From NCBI RefSeq assembly GCF_002443255.2, contig NW_019211455.1, positions 56,982,671 to 57,046,670 of the forward strand: DNA of 64,000 nt, written 5' to 3'. The notes beneath the pieces are model-generated. The model was not told the DNA's origin. It saw only the letters and a program-made list of their open reading frames with translations, and ran no database searches. The position numbers and the translations under genes were made by a program. The DNA is from Varroa destructor (taxonomy: Eukaryota; Arthropoda; Arachnida; Mesostigmata; Varroidae). This document shows positions 39,913 through 52,137 of the stretch, in pieces (the stretch's first letter is position 1; each line of letters starts with the position of its first letter).

Positions 39913-40674
39913 TACAAATACTTCGACGAGACAGATATTCTGAAACAAGTTGATGAGATCTGTGCGAAAACTAAGCAAGACCAATGCGTGACTAGCCAAA
40001 ACATCGCCGAGAAACTGAACATTTACCGCCAAACAGTCTTAGACCATTTGAGGTGGTAAGCTGGCTACAAAAAGAAGCTCGAGATTTAGGTGCCACACAA
40101 ATTAACGTTAAAGGATTTATGGGATCGTATATCCATCTACGAAACTTTGCAGAAATGTAACGAAATCAAGCAATTTCCAAAGCGGTTATGAAAAGTGGGT
40201 TTCAGACAATAAGGGGCAAGAAAGCGAAGCCTCACAATCTGTGGCAAAGCCCGAAGTGGTGCTAAAAAAGACGATGCGCCAGAATCGTACATTACGAGCT
40301 GCTGTCGTCGCCCGGCAAGACAATTAATTCGGGCTTCTGCTGCCAATAACTAGCATGATTACAATTCATTTCATCATGACAATTCCAGAAAACATACGTC
40401 TTTGAAACCTTGGAAACAAACCCTTTGAAACCTCTGAAAACTTGGATCAGAAACTTCAATGCATCCGCTGCATAGCCAGAATCTCGCTCCATCAGACTAG
40501 AGCCTGTTTCGGTTTCTATAGAACTTTCCTGATATTGTTAATTTAGTTTCAATAGAGGGATAGAAAAATCATCTGTCACAACATTTCATTCAGAAATTTC
40601 ACAGTATTGAGATTATGGTGTTACCAAAAAAATGTCAGAAAATTATCCGCTGGAATGGTCTATACTCAGTTTAG
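39913..40674 (+). mobile_element. Decayed mariner transposase (Tc1/mariner superfamily), pseudogene
   Basis: Mariner transposases are DD34D enzymes that cut and paste their element at TA sites. From 39913 the translation follows the family in order. The second helix-turn-helix comes first (AEKLNIYRQTVLDHL). Next is the linker VPHKLTLKDLWDRIS, whose preceding Trp is a TAG stop at 40087. YEKWV at about 40187 follows, where GDEKW is expected. Then come ELL..GKTINS at about 40296-40330, FHHDN at 40369-40383, LAPSD at 40483-40497, and a C-terminus with LPKKCQKII and NGLY at about 40621-40665, ending at TAG 40672. The reading frame shifts at least three times and there are several stops, including TAA at 40057. 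The codon for the first catalytic Asp now reads TAT (Tyr). The spacing between the second and third catalytic Asp is 38 residues rather than 34. About 90 N-terminal residues are missing or unrecognisable, and no terminal inverted repeats were found. The copy is dead. Family assignment is very secure; the subfamily is not. Confidence 0.93.
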
Positions 40675-42044
40675 TATTACTCTAGAATCTATTTGTTTCA
40701 ATTCTAGCAACGACATAATATTTCCATATGGTTATTCATTTGAAATCGTTGCGTACCTGCGTTGACTACATTGGCACTTACGCCTGTTACGATACGTCGT
40801 CGTCCGGACGGTGTATTTTTAGCGAACATCGTTCATTTTTTTAATTCTACAAAGGACTCGCTGAATATGCTATGGTCCGTTGTGTTTTGCGATTAACGTA
40901 TATGGATAGTTTAAAGCACACAACTATAAGGTCGGCATTGGTTCTTTCTCTCGTAAGAAAAAAAAAATCATCATTGTAATTCAAAATAGATAGAACTTTC
41001 CTATTTTTGCGCTTATTTAGCAATAGTAGCGGTATTATCGAATATTCTATATAACGAGAGTCTTTAGGTATTCGTACTTTCTATATGAGACTTGCTGTAC
41101 AGACAGAATTATTTACATACCTACTTCTCTACTACTTGGCTAACCTGCTAGATGCTCGTTTGCCTAAAGAGTACCAATAATCCTCAATACATATATCTTT
41201 GCTATCATATGAACCACTTTATATTGAAGAGTCGAAAAAGCAACATACGCGGCACAATTTAGAATTTCGCTTGGTCGTTGATTTTCTGTGAAATAAAGAT
41301 GCAGCAGTGCTCGCGAGCATAACCCAGCTCACATAAGAGAATTTTTGACACCCTCTGTTCTTTAGCCTCTTTTCTCGAGTTCCATCGGGTATAAACAACG
41401 ACTCGGATGTATTTATGATCTTCCCTAGCCTTAATTTAATCAGCAGCTGCGACATCAGCCTGTCAAAAAGGCTTCTTTGAGACCGATCTATGAGGTCGGG
41501 CACTCTAGTATTGTGTTATCGAAAAATCTCTCCATTTTTCTAAGGCATAATGGTCTATGAAGTCAGAATAAGGGAAAGTTACGTATGCACTGTAGTTGTT
41601 TCTGAAGAGATATCGCTGTATTAACGAAACACGGCACCACTGTTAACAAATTATATTAAAGCTGAAAAACAACGCTATATAATAGAACATCCCCTCACGT
41701 GCCTAATGAAGCGAGTATCGTCTTGAAGTGCAAAGTGGATACATAAGTACTATAACTAGCTGTGACGGTCATTATGCTTCAAAATGGACTGAAGATTGAT
41801 TTTTCGTTAAAGATTATGTTGACAATATTATGTACATATCTGCACATATATACTACTGCCATGAGTTAACCTGTGATGACATTACAAAAAAAAACACAGA
41901 ATTAACTTAATTGGCTGTATATATCTCCTACAAGACCAAACAATGAAAATATGTATGAAGTGTGAAATTTTAATACTGGAAAAATCATTATTTTATGTTC
42001 GATACTGTTATGAAGCGAAGCTTTAAACAGCTGGCCTTTTCGTC
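40675..42044. other. No gene recognised
   Basis: AT-rich DNA after the mariner remnant. I saw no terminal inverted repeat here. Confidence 0.55.
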
Positions 42045-42269
42045 TTGAAACGAAGCGTATGCAAGCTTGGCTTCAGACCTAGACTACAAGATGTTGAGTT
42101 AGTAGGGAAACAAGTTACCACAGCACTATTAGGGGAACTTCCTATCGTACGGAGAAAACAGGAACCGCCCGTCAAAAATTGTGAACGGGGTACTTCCGTG
42201 CTTCTGGAACAGTCGCATCCGTACGACGATGACAAAATACAATACAATATTGCCTCGCTTAGAGCATAA
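42045..42269 (+). mobile_element. Weak LINE reverse transcriptase-like fragment
   Basis: A 74-codon frame with KLGFRPRLQDVEL at residues 7-19, which resembles Q-x-G-F-R-x-x-R-S-T, and with PYDDDKIQYNIAS at residues 59-71 (about 42219-42257), which resembles Y-A-D-D-x-K-I-Y-R-x-I. The boxes are in the right order but far too close together, so an internal deletion would be needed. Chance is a serious alternative. Confidence 0.22.
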
Positions 42270-42397
42270 CTCTACTACTAATAAACTTAGTCTTTAGCCT
42301 ATAGATCACTCTCAGACACAGCACAAAGTCTCACAATGCGTCTGGTCGCTGACAATGAGTACGCTTAATGGATGCAATATTTTCGTTACCGTTTTTG

Positions 42398-42403
<6 letters not shown>

Positions 42404-42454
<51 letters not shown>
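42404..42454. repeat. (TA)n microsatellite, about 25 units
   Basis: A perfect TA array of about 51 bases. It lies inside a 152-codon open frame whose Tyr-Ile repeats are caused by the array. A second (AT)n array is at 42692-42712. Confidence 0.97.
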
Positions 42455-42456
<2 letters not shown>

Positions 42457-42691
42457 ACAAGTTTAAAGACCGTTTCTGATGTTCTCAGTAGAAATTCTAA
42501 TGCCAGAAGATGTTTTATAATTTTGATTTTTGACGATGCCTGTCAGATAGTGACTGAGATACGACAGGGCTCCAAGTACCTCAGGTGGGAAATTCCAGAC
42601 ATCAACTATTCGGTTAGTTCGTCAGGCTATCAATCCATTTTAGCTGAAAATTCACTAATTTTAATTTTATATGTGCATCAACTACGCACAC

Positions 42692-42712
42692 ATATATATA
42701 TATATATATATA
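42692..42712. repeat. (AT)n microsatellite
   Basis: A perfect AT array of about 21 bases followed by degenerate CATATACACA. Confidence 0.95.
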
Positions 42713-42890
42713 CATATACACAAAGTTGGACAAATTTCAGCGGGCTGTTTGTCTTAACTTTGATATGCGTTCATTCGCTATTCTTAACACCGGGAAAAGC
42801 CACTTCTATCTAAAATAAACTCATCATCGCAAAGTTTAATGCGACGTTTTTAGAATGAGAGTGGGAATCAGTTACTATTCGATGTGCTCA

Positions 42891-43342
42891 TTAGGGACGA
42901 GCCCTCATCGGGTCTATAAGCTTTACATTATGGCAAATTTTCATGTTACTTTTAAAAATCTCAAGAAGACTTTCAGTAGGTAAAATCGATAGATCCTTAG
43001 AAGAGTTTAGATTTTTCCCAGGGATCAATGATTCATAACAGTGGCTCAAAAAGCCATTTTTGATACAGCTAGATAGTCTATATAGAAGAAATTGGTCATT
43101 GTGAAGAGGAGAAGATAAATCATCTATTAGATTGTACTGATAAGTTTTTACAGGTATTTTTGTAAGGCATACTGCATCTTTTTGCACTTTCTATGCGTAT
43201 GGTACATTTTCTGAACATATGACCTGCTTAGAGCCCAAAATTCTATTTCGCCGAGAATAGTTTTTTCCACAACGTACTTAAGTGACACCCTAGCGAGTTC
43301 ATGCCTAGCAGTACTGCTTGCCGAACCATTACTATTAGTCAA
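42891..43342 (-). other. Two overlapping - strand open frames, weak RNase H resemblance
   Basis: The upstream frame (43148-43342) has NSNGSASSTARHELARVSL near its start and IEFWALSRSYVQKM later. Together these loosely follow the T-D-G-S ... S-T-x-x-E-L-x-A-I-x-x-A-L ... D-S-x-x-x-L-Q pattern of LINE RNase H, but both Asp residues are absent. The second frame (42891-43187) has no recognisable motif. Unassigned, with LINE origin a guess. Confidence 0.18.
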
Positions 43343-45774
43343 TAAAGTCAGTGTCAGATTGAAGACGGAATGTTCTGGAAGTAACTAGTGAGTGGTTTAA
43401 AGTTCGAATTAAAGATGTTATTGCGATAAATGGTAGTTATTGACTTTTTAATTAATAAAGTTAATTGAATAACATTAACTGCAAAAAACTGTATTTGTAG
43501 CATCTGAAAAGTATTTCGCTGAAACAATGTTGCAAACAACTCACAGGCAAAGGTCTAGATCTAGATGCCTCAATTGTCAGGATCTCTATTGTGACGGACA
43601 TACGTTCATTTGCTGCCGCGTGTAACAAGCGAAAGCTAGTTCATTCCACAATAAAACAACAGTCGCCATGGCGAACGACCGTGCGTCGCTTTCAACTCCA
43701 GGTAAAGGTTAGCTACGATACAAAGTTTATACGCTAAGCGTTAAATCCCCCTTAAGATTATGAACTTGTTGGGCACTTTTAAATCGATAGCGTACTGCGT
43801 CGTAAATGAGTATGTGGTTATAGAAGAAGCAGGTTTCAACATAGAAAAAAAAACTCCACGATAGGAAAACAGCAGTGCAGACTCCAAGGTTAAGCGCCGC
43901 AGTCCTAATGATCACTTTCTTTTAAAAATGTCGCTAGTGAGACCCGATATAAGCGAGCGTACGATGTCACGGATTATTGACGAGGACCTCAGGTACATGC
44001 CTTTAGTCATAGAAACCAGGCGGATGCACTCGTAGCACAGTAGGGCCAAGAAGTTTGAACGGCATTGTTTGTTACTCATCTCCTCATCCTTTGTTACTCA
44101 TCATAATAATAAAGCAGCGAATCGTGGTCGATTTTTAACTATTGGGGAACCTTCAATCCTCTGTGTAAAAACAGCTTACAGAGTTGATCGCCGGCTTGTT
44201 GAAGATCCAGGGCATGCGCTTATTGTGGGTAGGCGAAATTTTTCAACTGAGTGTAGTGTCCAGCGAAGAAGACATCACAACATCATACCTCTGCCGAAAT
44301 GCGAACGCATTATTAAAGAAACATATTACCTCATGTTCTATAAACAGCTGTGACACTATACATAGTTTAAGTGTCTCATACAAGTCCAGACGTCTTTCAG
44401 CAATATGCTACAACGTCTTACACGAGTCGATTAGCCCAGAATTGACGGCTTGAGAACACAAGCATGCTCAGGGATAAGCCCATTAGGCCGGCAAACAAGC
44501 CAGAGTTGAAACTGTCGCTATGCTATATATGGACCGTTATTGAACGAGAACCTAAAAAGCTTGTACACGGCAGCACGACTGGCCCCTCGTGCCACACGGA
44601 ATATTTAAAACAAATCGATAAGGTATCCGAGGCCCAAACTGAAGTTGCAATCGTAATGAACAACGATCAGAAATGACACTTCAAGGATATATATATATGT
44701 GTGTGTGAACTGTCAGATGAAAATTGGACGGCAGTAAATCTGCCAGGCCCGCAAAGGATTAACGGCAATACATAATCTTGTCAGGGTTTTGGCATTGTCT
44801 TCGTTTAGCGAAGATTCTATGGACGGCTAAATCGTAGCATAGTAATAGCGGCTTCTTGCTTTTCGTACAGCTCTCAGCCGCACCTGGGCAATTTAAAACT
44901 AACATTACCTCTGTTCCGTGTCATTCCTACAGTAACCATAACAAACGTATACAGGATGCAAGCATGAGCTTCTTGTTGACTGTACTAGGACCCTTCTAGG
45001 AGAAAAGCGAAGTGAAAGCTTCATTTGGGAACGGAAAAAAAAATTAGGTCACAGCCTAAGCTCGTCGTGGCTCTTATCTAATCATTGATACACGTTACAA
45101 ACATTTGGTAAATGGTGCAATACTGCGACACCGCCTTTATAGCAAATATGCAATAAATCCTGTAACATTACCTGGATCTGTAATAGATGAAACATTGTAG
45201 GTCGGTTTTTTGTATTGTGCAGTTATTACTAGGAGATGTTCCTCGCTCTTTGTAAACCATAATCAAAAGTGGATACGAATTAAATTCACATAATAGCTAA
45301 CTGGCAAAATCTATTTAAAATAACAGTGAGACTATGACAGATCGATCAACCTATGCCCATTTAATTTAATCTGTTCAAATATTAACACACGAAGGCATAG
45401 TATGCAACAAGTGAACTTTAGGCCCAAAACTTTGAGTGGCAGCGAGAATACAGTTGAAAACTATCTTTTTGGCGGAAGATGTAAAACCCAATAAAAATAG
45501 TGGCCGGTTTGGGGCGACGATTTTTGGCCATCCCGAGATCACACAAATAAAATTTGACGGGACACGCGGATCATGAAGGTATAGCAGGCAGAAATATGTT
45601 AATAATAACGCCACGAGGTGATCATACTAAGCAGTATAAAGTAGCATAACGACATTAAGTAATTGGATTGAATTATGTGATTGTTTAGACTCTCAATTTT
45701 TGTTGTTCCTTACATCTTTTTGATGTGTGTAATTGTTCTTTATTGTAAGCCAGCTGCCGTTGAGCGCATGACTC

Positions 45775-45815
45775 TCGCCGAGTCTTAAGCTCTTGAAGGG
45801 CTTAGGACTCGGCGA
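45775..45815 (+). repeat. 19-bp hairpin with two G-U pairs and a 3-base loop
   Basis: The arm at 45775-45793 (TCGCCGAGTCTTAAGCTCT) pairs along its whole length with 45797-45815, with loop TGA at 45794-45796. Seventeen pairs are Watson-Crick. Two (45785 with 45805, 45791 with 45799) are T-G, so the fold is continuous as + strand RNA but would have two A-C mismatches as - strand RNA. It is GC-rich in an AT-rich setting. Function unknown; a (TTAC)n tract follows. Confidence 0.9.
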
Positions 45816-45828
45816 ATAGGTAATTTAT

Positions 45829-45843
45829 TTACTTACTTACTTA
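45829..45843. repeat. (TTAC)n microsatellite
   Basis: Three to four TTAC units directly downstream of the 45.8 kb hairpin. Confidence 0.9.
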
Positions 45844-46896
45844 TTAAGTATGCAGAGCTATTCCAAAGCACTAGTTGAACGTCCTGAAAATGTTTTTCGG
45901 CCCTCGTCGTTAAGTTTTTCAGCTTCAATTAGAATCATTTTTTAGAAATTTATTTTTGATGAGATCGCATCGGCAAGAGCTTTCCGACAATAAAGTTGCT
46001 TTGAGCAGACGCAGCAGTCAGTTCAGGGATTTGTACGGCTGATCTGTAACGTCCGATTTCACTACTAGTTATGTCTCCATTAGTTGACCGCACAGGCAGA
46101 GTCTGGATGTTAGCATAGAGTATTAATGCAGAAAGAAAAAAATCTGCAGAAAAAATATCTTTATCTTTATCTTTTTACAGCAAAGGCGTAATCTGGCTTT
46201 AATTGACCATGTATGTAACTATCAGGACTGAATGGATATTACATAATAAGTAAACTCTGTTTGTCCAGTGTCTTCAATTTGTTCTCAAGTAGATAGCTTG
46301 ATTAATCCTTGTGGTTATGGGGTAATATCTCAAAGAATTATGTCCTGTACTTATTTAGACCGAATGTCGGTGGAAGTCATAGCCCAACTCTGTCATAAAT
46401 TTTGCAAGAAAGAAGCTATGATATTTTATAACATAAGATAGTAGCAACATGGCACAAACAAGCTGAATTGTCTCAAAAAAGTTCCGTTGATAAGTCGGCA
46501 TAAGATTTCTGTAAAAACGTCGCCTGATACACATACAAGATATAGTACCCAGCACTGGATAAGTTCCAGATACATCTATATAATTTTGGGTCTCGTACAT
46601 TTCTTTTGTTGCTCAGGGCATAATCTTGACGGAGTCAGGATCTTTTGCTAAGCTTCTAAAATGCCCGTACAAGATCCTACTGGACGTCCGAATAGGCTTC
46701 GAGAGACGTTGCACCCTGAGCTCGTCAGTATTGCCTGAAAACTGTCAATAAAATCTGCTTCCGATGAAGATCTAACTTCTGAGGTATCCACTCGGCCTCA
46801 CATATTACATACCACTTATAAGACTAGATCTATGGATTAGGCTGTGAACCGTATTCTCACGTTCTCCCTGAACTATAATTGATACGTAAACAATTA

Positions 46897-47265
46897 TGTG
46901 GTATTGTCAAGATATGCGTCTAGGCAAAATTCTCGTAAATTAAATATTTTATTATTATACTTTTTATATTCATTTAAGTAAAGGGAAGGTATCCATGGTT
47001 TTCCAAATAAAGAGGCTTTTGTAACTGACCGTTCTGTTATTCCGTTATCACTTGAATTATACAACACAAAAACAACTTCAGGTAGCATAACCTTAATAAG
47101 GAGGAGCTTTTTGCCAGAGTTACGCATGATATGCTTGCTTTCCTGTTCTGTCGAAGATCCGGATCCAAAAAAATAAGGTTCGCTGAAACCGGTATCTCGT
47201 TCACACTGGATCCGGCCACAACGTTCCTTTCAATGATATCGAGCTTCAGAATGATCAAATGCCTT
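46897..47265 (-). mobile_element. Probable LINE reverse transcriptase fragment (KAFD to PQGS region)
   Basis: On the minus strand KAFDH at 47251-47265 is a textbook palm motif A of LINE reverse transcriptases. A single frameshift leads into a 73-codon frame (47037-47258) that ends with SSSLLRLCYLKLFL at about 47070-47110. This lies about 50 codons after motif A, where the PQGS-L-L-P-L-L-F box is expected. LDPDLRQNRKASI just before it fits the Y-L-x-x-R-x-Q-x-V segment. Further on, in another frame, YLDNTT at about 46897-46914 could be the eroded YADD box, although about 25 codons too far away. The combination of box identity and order supports a decayed LINE. Confidence 0.48.
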
Positions 47266-48005
47266 CACATATATAGGCTCACAAGCTACACCACTGTTCT
47301 GTGTGGTAACTCGTCTATGGTATGTTATACGTGACCTTCGCAAGGTCGAATGGAATATTGATGTGCAACAGAAAGCCTCTCTGAAACTTGCCTATAGATT
47401 GCTACAGCTGGTATTTCTGTGCGAGTATTTGATGACGAGCACCCCCCTAACAAGTATTAGATTACGGTATATATCTTTTCCTCTTAGTAAAATCAATGGA
47501 AACACATGAAATTACACACGGAGCTCAGAAACGAAACAGAAGTAATAGCTCTCTATTTGTTCATATACTTTTGTTGTATCTATATATTGTTTCTCTTTCA
47601 TCTGTCTCTGGGTTGCTATTGCCTTTCTATTGCATCCAGTAACGACCGTGCGGTAATGAGTGCTAAACAAACAATATTATTGATTAACCAATACAAAAGA
47701 AAATGCAGCGGATAATTGATTTTAACTGTAGTCAAAACATCAGCTGTCATAACAAAGGTTACTTCCAATAAGAACAATAGACGTGAGTAAACACGCAAGG
47801 CTCAGTGCTCTCCTACCCCAACGTGCGTTGTCGTTCCTAAATGAATTTTGTGACCGCATCATATTGAAGATCCGATTCGAAGTATGCGTTTCTGCCTTAT
47901 ATCAAGGGCAACATGAAACTTACTAAGAATACAATTGTAAGTTTTGGTTGGTACTGGCAGATTTTCTTAGGCTTCTTTACAATGCCAGTCTAAAGTTCTC
48001 TATAT

Positions 48006-48293
48006 ATGCCCTGTTTCGTACTCAGCGGAGCCCCACTGACTTTGAGAATCACGACCTTTTTGACCAACTTACGAGAGAACGAGGTCGGGTTAGGCGAGCA
48101 TAATGAGAAAGTTCACAAGCCCTGCCCCATCGAAGACGGATTACAACCTCTATCGGTATTCTTATGTCATATCTTCTTTGGTATGAGCGCCGATTATGAC
48201 GATAGTTCTAAGCTATTCGGGAACAGCCACTGTCCTTCGAGCTGTACGAGTCAGGCCTTCTCCGTCGTCACACTGTTTGCTCAAGCCGTATAG
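48006..48293 (+). mobile_element. Probable LINE reverse transcriptase fragment (PQGS and ADD region)
   Basis: A 95-codon frame. Residues 12-27 (TLRITTFLTNLRENEV) fit the W-I-x-x-F-L-T-x-R-x-Q-x-V segment of LINE reverse transcriptases. Residues 41-54 (PIEDGLQPLSVFLC) fit V-x-S-G-V-P-Q-G-S-V-L-G-P about 15 residues later, as expected. Residues 62-72 (ADYDDSSKLFG) resemble the Y-A-D-D-S-x-L-F box but follow too closely, so about 20 residues would have been deleted. Sequence to about 48.5 kb stays richer in G+C than its surroundings but shows no further box on this strand. Confidence 0.45.
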
Positions 48294-49528
48294 TCTTGCT
48301 CGAACTTACACGTCTCTTTAGTATTCTTGGGTCTTTCTTCAGTCTAAATCGTCCATATATTCCTATGGGAACATCAGCATATTCTGAGCAGGCAAGCAGA
48401 ATGCGTTCTATGCGCTCCTTCGGAACCCGTATCGATTTTGCCCTCGTCCTAGGACACCGAATCTCCGCAGTCCGTCCGTGTTGTTGATACCCTATTGATC
48501 TTGCCTTTGCCTAGACTGCGCTTGCCCTTATGTGAAGTAATTAAGGGTAGTAGATGCCTCGCTCTTATTTTGCCTGGTTCCACTATGTGCATCTATTCAT
48601 CTGCAGTCGTCACAAGAATTTGCATATAACTAACGAAATACCTATAAGCTAATTGAAATACTAAGATATGTATATATATACAGCTAAGGATGAAGATATT
48701 CTACCTATTATTACAAAATCTATCAGATTTGGTTAGACCAGTGCCGACGGAACTGTTCAACAGATCCTAACTATAATTGGTACTTTGCGTGAAAGTGATA
48801 GTAAAATTATCGTAGCAAATTTCAAAATGGTTATTTAGACAATTTTCGCTATTGGTAGTAAAGTCCATTAATCAGTTCTACGTTTTTAATACGAAAAAAG
48901 TGACTTCAGTTAAAGTGTCAGTGTATGTTTAAAGTTCTTCCAAAGAGAAATGTCTACAGGCAAAAATAGATGCTGCACTCAAACGTATTTCTAGTAACCG
49001 CCGATCTATCCGAAGTAAACCTCTTTGCCCCCCGAATCAAGAACGTACAATCGATTGATACAAGCTAGGTTTGTCCTCCAGGCGATGGACATAGTGCTAG
49101 CTTTGAAACTTCTTACACCAAAGGTGTAATTAGGTGTTATTAGGGTGTTATTTTATTTGGTGTTTCAATTTGTAATCTCAACCATTCCCTAAAATTGATT
49201 TCGGATCTTTTTGAACACTTGTTAATAATCTATTCATCATTTCGATTCGTCGGAGTGCGCGGCCCCAGATCTATTTCGGTGGAACAAACTATGATAATCG
49301 TTCGTTTTAGCAGCTGAATCGAGATAAAGAAGAAACAATATGAAAACTTGATACCACTAAATTATTATTAATAACAATTACGGCAATGGTTATCTATCTG
49401 AGTTTTGCTACGGTGTGGCTAAGACACGGTACCTCTTCCAGGTCGCGACATGCTGCCATCATTGAACAACACTCAAAAGCAATCTACTCGACGGATCTGT
49501 CACTTGCACAAAACAAAATAATGTTACA

Positions 49529-49777
49529 ATGAGCCAGTTTGTAGACGTCGTATTTTATTGCCATCCGCGTGCTGCGCCACCGGCCCATGTTTTTATCCGC
49601 ATTACGGCTGGAGGAGTCCCACCATTTTTTCAAAAGTGGCGATTTTTGTTCTGCTGCGACACCGCTGTCTACGGCAAGAATTATAATTTACCAGATTATA
49701 CATTCATGCAGAGTCACGAAGCCTGTGGACCACTAGGGCACAGCTTCAAATGCGATAATGATTTTTCGAATAAATGA
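49529..49777 (+). mobile_element. Possible LINE reverse transcriptase fragment
   Basis: An 82-codon frame with ITAGGVPPFFQKWRFLF at residues 25-41, resembling I-x-A-G-V-P-Q-G-S-V-L-x-P-x-L-F, and CDTAVYGKNYNL at residues 43-54, resembling A-D-D-T-A-V-Y. About 25 residues that normally separate the boxes are missing. It lies 1.2 kb beyond the 48.1 kb fragment on the same strand but repeats the same part of the protein, so it would be a separate copy. Confidence 0.32.
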
Positions 49778-52137
49778 GACGCGCCACAATACAGACGTAC
49801 AGATCTATTGATTGTCGTTCTAACTAGATTACTTCGCTAGGTAGCACCGTCAAGAACTCGGTTTACTCCTAATGTGCTAATTCGGTTCCGGTGCTTTCGT
49901 CAAAATAGTCTAATGACTAAAACGTCGTTGAACCGGAGAGCAATAACCAGTAATAACGCCATCGTCCAACAACAACAACAGCGCTTTATTGCTTTCGACT
50001 ACTTCACCAGGGAACAATAATCAGTGGCGGCGTAAATATTATCCAGTGGCCCTCTGTGGCCATCCACTGGCATCGAAAATACCGTTTTTAAATTACTTAA
50101 CGGCGAGGAAATGGATCTTATATTACTTCTATCAGTGAACAGAAATCCATGAAGGGACACGTTATGGTTTTACTCATGGATCTAGGATTTCCTATTGTGG
50201 CTAATTAAGACTGTGCGCGCTCAAGGACAAGACGAATACCATGTGCACCTCAACTTGTCTTGGATATAATGAATCTTTTTGTACACAAGTGTTTGCTGCA
50301 TTTGTGGAAGTCATTCGTGAACGTTCAAGTGGTGCACCGGGGTCTCCAGCACTTAAGATGGATATGATCTATGTAAATTAATATTTGTCTAAAGCAACAC
50401 TCTAACGCAATACAGGCGGCAAAAATCGGTGAATAGACAAGAGGCAGGCCATTTTTAGAGGTCAAGCCAGTGTGATTCGATATCGAGAAAAAGTAGTTTA
50501 TCTATTAGCAAACGATTCCCAGAAGGCTTCCGCAATGCGTGTGTAGATTATCTACTTAGTAAGTAGTCATACAAGTTAGTACTAAAAAGGCAGGTTATAA
50601 CATTATTGTCTATAGGTGGTGGCTCCGCTAAAGGTTAACTTTATTAGGGAATGCCTTCTTACGGAATATTTGTATCACGTTGATCAGTATTGATTACGCA
50701 TGCGCACATCGAGTTTTCTTTTTTAGGCCAAAAGCAGTAAACCTTCAGTGTGTGTGTGTGTGTGTGTTCGGTAAACGTTCTTAGTCATAACAACATCATT
50801 ATCAGCATGCAAATTTTGTTACATTTTATATTTCGTCTGCTAATCCCGAGTAAATATACGAAATGTTGCCGTTGTAGAATCAACAACGCAGACATGTTTA
50901 GAAACGTTTTAGGAGCAAACGTGCGTTGAACTTCCACTGAAACCTAAAGAATAGCGAAGACGACGAATTTCATTGTAATCCCTTCTTCTGTCCTTGGTCT
51001 CTCCTGATTATTCGTATTGAGTTCACTACTATCCTAGCAGGCACCCAAAACTTATCTAAATAGCGGAATTAAGGTCTCTGGTGGAGACGGCCAACTGGGA
51101 GTCAGCTCGAGAACAAGCATGCCGGCGTTCTCAGCAATAATACAACATTTTCTAGCTGCAATATATACTGTACTTTAGTAGAGGTACTTAGAAGGATTCA
51201 GAGTGAAAACCGAAGCATCGTGTTGACAAGGGATTACAATATGTTAAAAAAAAAGCTCAAAATAAGATAAAATTTGCTGGCCGACACGTTTCCGTCGCCG
51301 TTTCACAATGGCGCCTTCCAACAAGTCGTAAATTGTCAAAACCAGACGAAGGAAAGGATTTCTTTTGGCAGGAGATCGGTGTCCGGTGTTGCTCCGTTGT
51401 TCTATTAAAAACCGCAGCCGCAGGTGGTCCGGCCGGTGATTTGTTCGTTGGGATGACACATGTCGATAGCAAATATCCGTCGCTACATGATCTGAGACCT
51501 GGACACGATAAGCCAAGAAAAAGATGGTAATATTTTCTGATTAACTTTGCGGTGCTTTGGAAAAATTAAGTAAAGAAGCCCCGCAGCCACTTTCCTACGA
51601 GATCATCTTGAATTGGTAAACAGAATTAGAATCGAGGTCGACTACCTGCGTCCAAATGAAAATTTTCCAAATGGGTATGTTTGGGTAAAATTTTGGCATA
51701 CGTATTTACACAAGTAGTAATATAAGATCAAATGAGTTTCAGTCGTTGAATGGAGCCTTCCGGTTATGTTCTGGCGACTTAAAAAAGTAATCTATTTCGA
51801 AGCGAGGTTTACAAAGGATCCAATCCGCGCCAAGGCACACTGAATCGATTTCAAAGTCAACTGACTAAGGTCTCAAGCCCAAAGCAGCTTACTAGACCTA
51901 CCAATAGCTTACTGAGAAAACGAATTCCGTATGTAGAAGATGAATACTCCAACCGGAAACGAAAGGCTGTGAAAATCGGCACCGTTTCTTTCTGACTGAG
52001 GTCTTAGGACGATAAAGAAATAGTAATTTACATCGGACAGGCCTCTTTTGTTTCTAGGTTGCCGATGAGGGTCGTATTAGACCGTAAAATCTCGCACCTG
52101 CCTTTCACCGTCTTGAAAGAGAATAGAGTTTAATTGA
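49778..52137. other. No gene recognised
   Basis: Holds (CAA)n at about 49967-49980 and (GT)10. Overlapping frames on both strands at 51244-51530 lie in a small richer-GC patch but show no known motif. Confidence 0.55.
50748..50767. repeat. (GT)10 microsatellite
   Basis: A perfect GT array. A mixed (AT)6-(GT)n array lies at 44687-44707. Confidence 0.95.

Larger units (their letters stand above)
43343..46896. other. No gene recognised
   Basis: Contains the 45.8 kb hairpin and a pyrimidine tract ending in ACAG at about 46157-46180. Frames at 44069-44676 are unrecognised. Confidence 0.55.

Noticed and set aside
42355..42813. 152-codon + strand open frame with Tyr-Ile repeats
   Set aside because: The repeats are the translation of the (TA)n arrays; no other motif supports a gene.
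48268..48570. - strand stretch with ERIERILLACSEYADV, resembling the zinc-finger tail after LINE RNase H (E-x-I-E-H-x-L-x-x-C-P-x-Y)
   Set aside because: Needs a frameshift, lacks a clear Cys pair, and partly overlaps the + strand RT fragment, which fits better.
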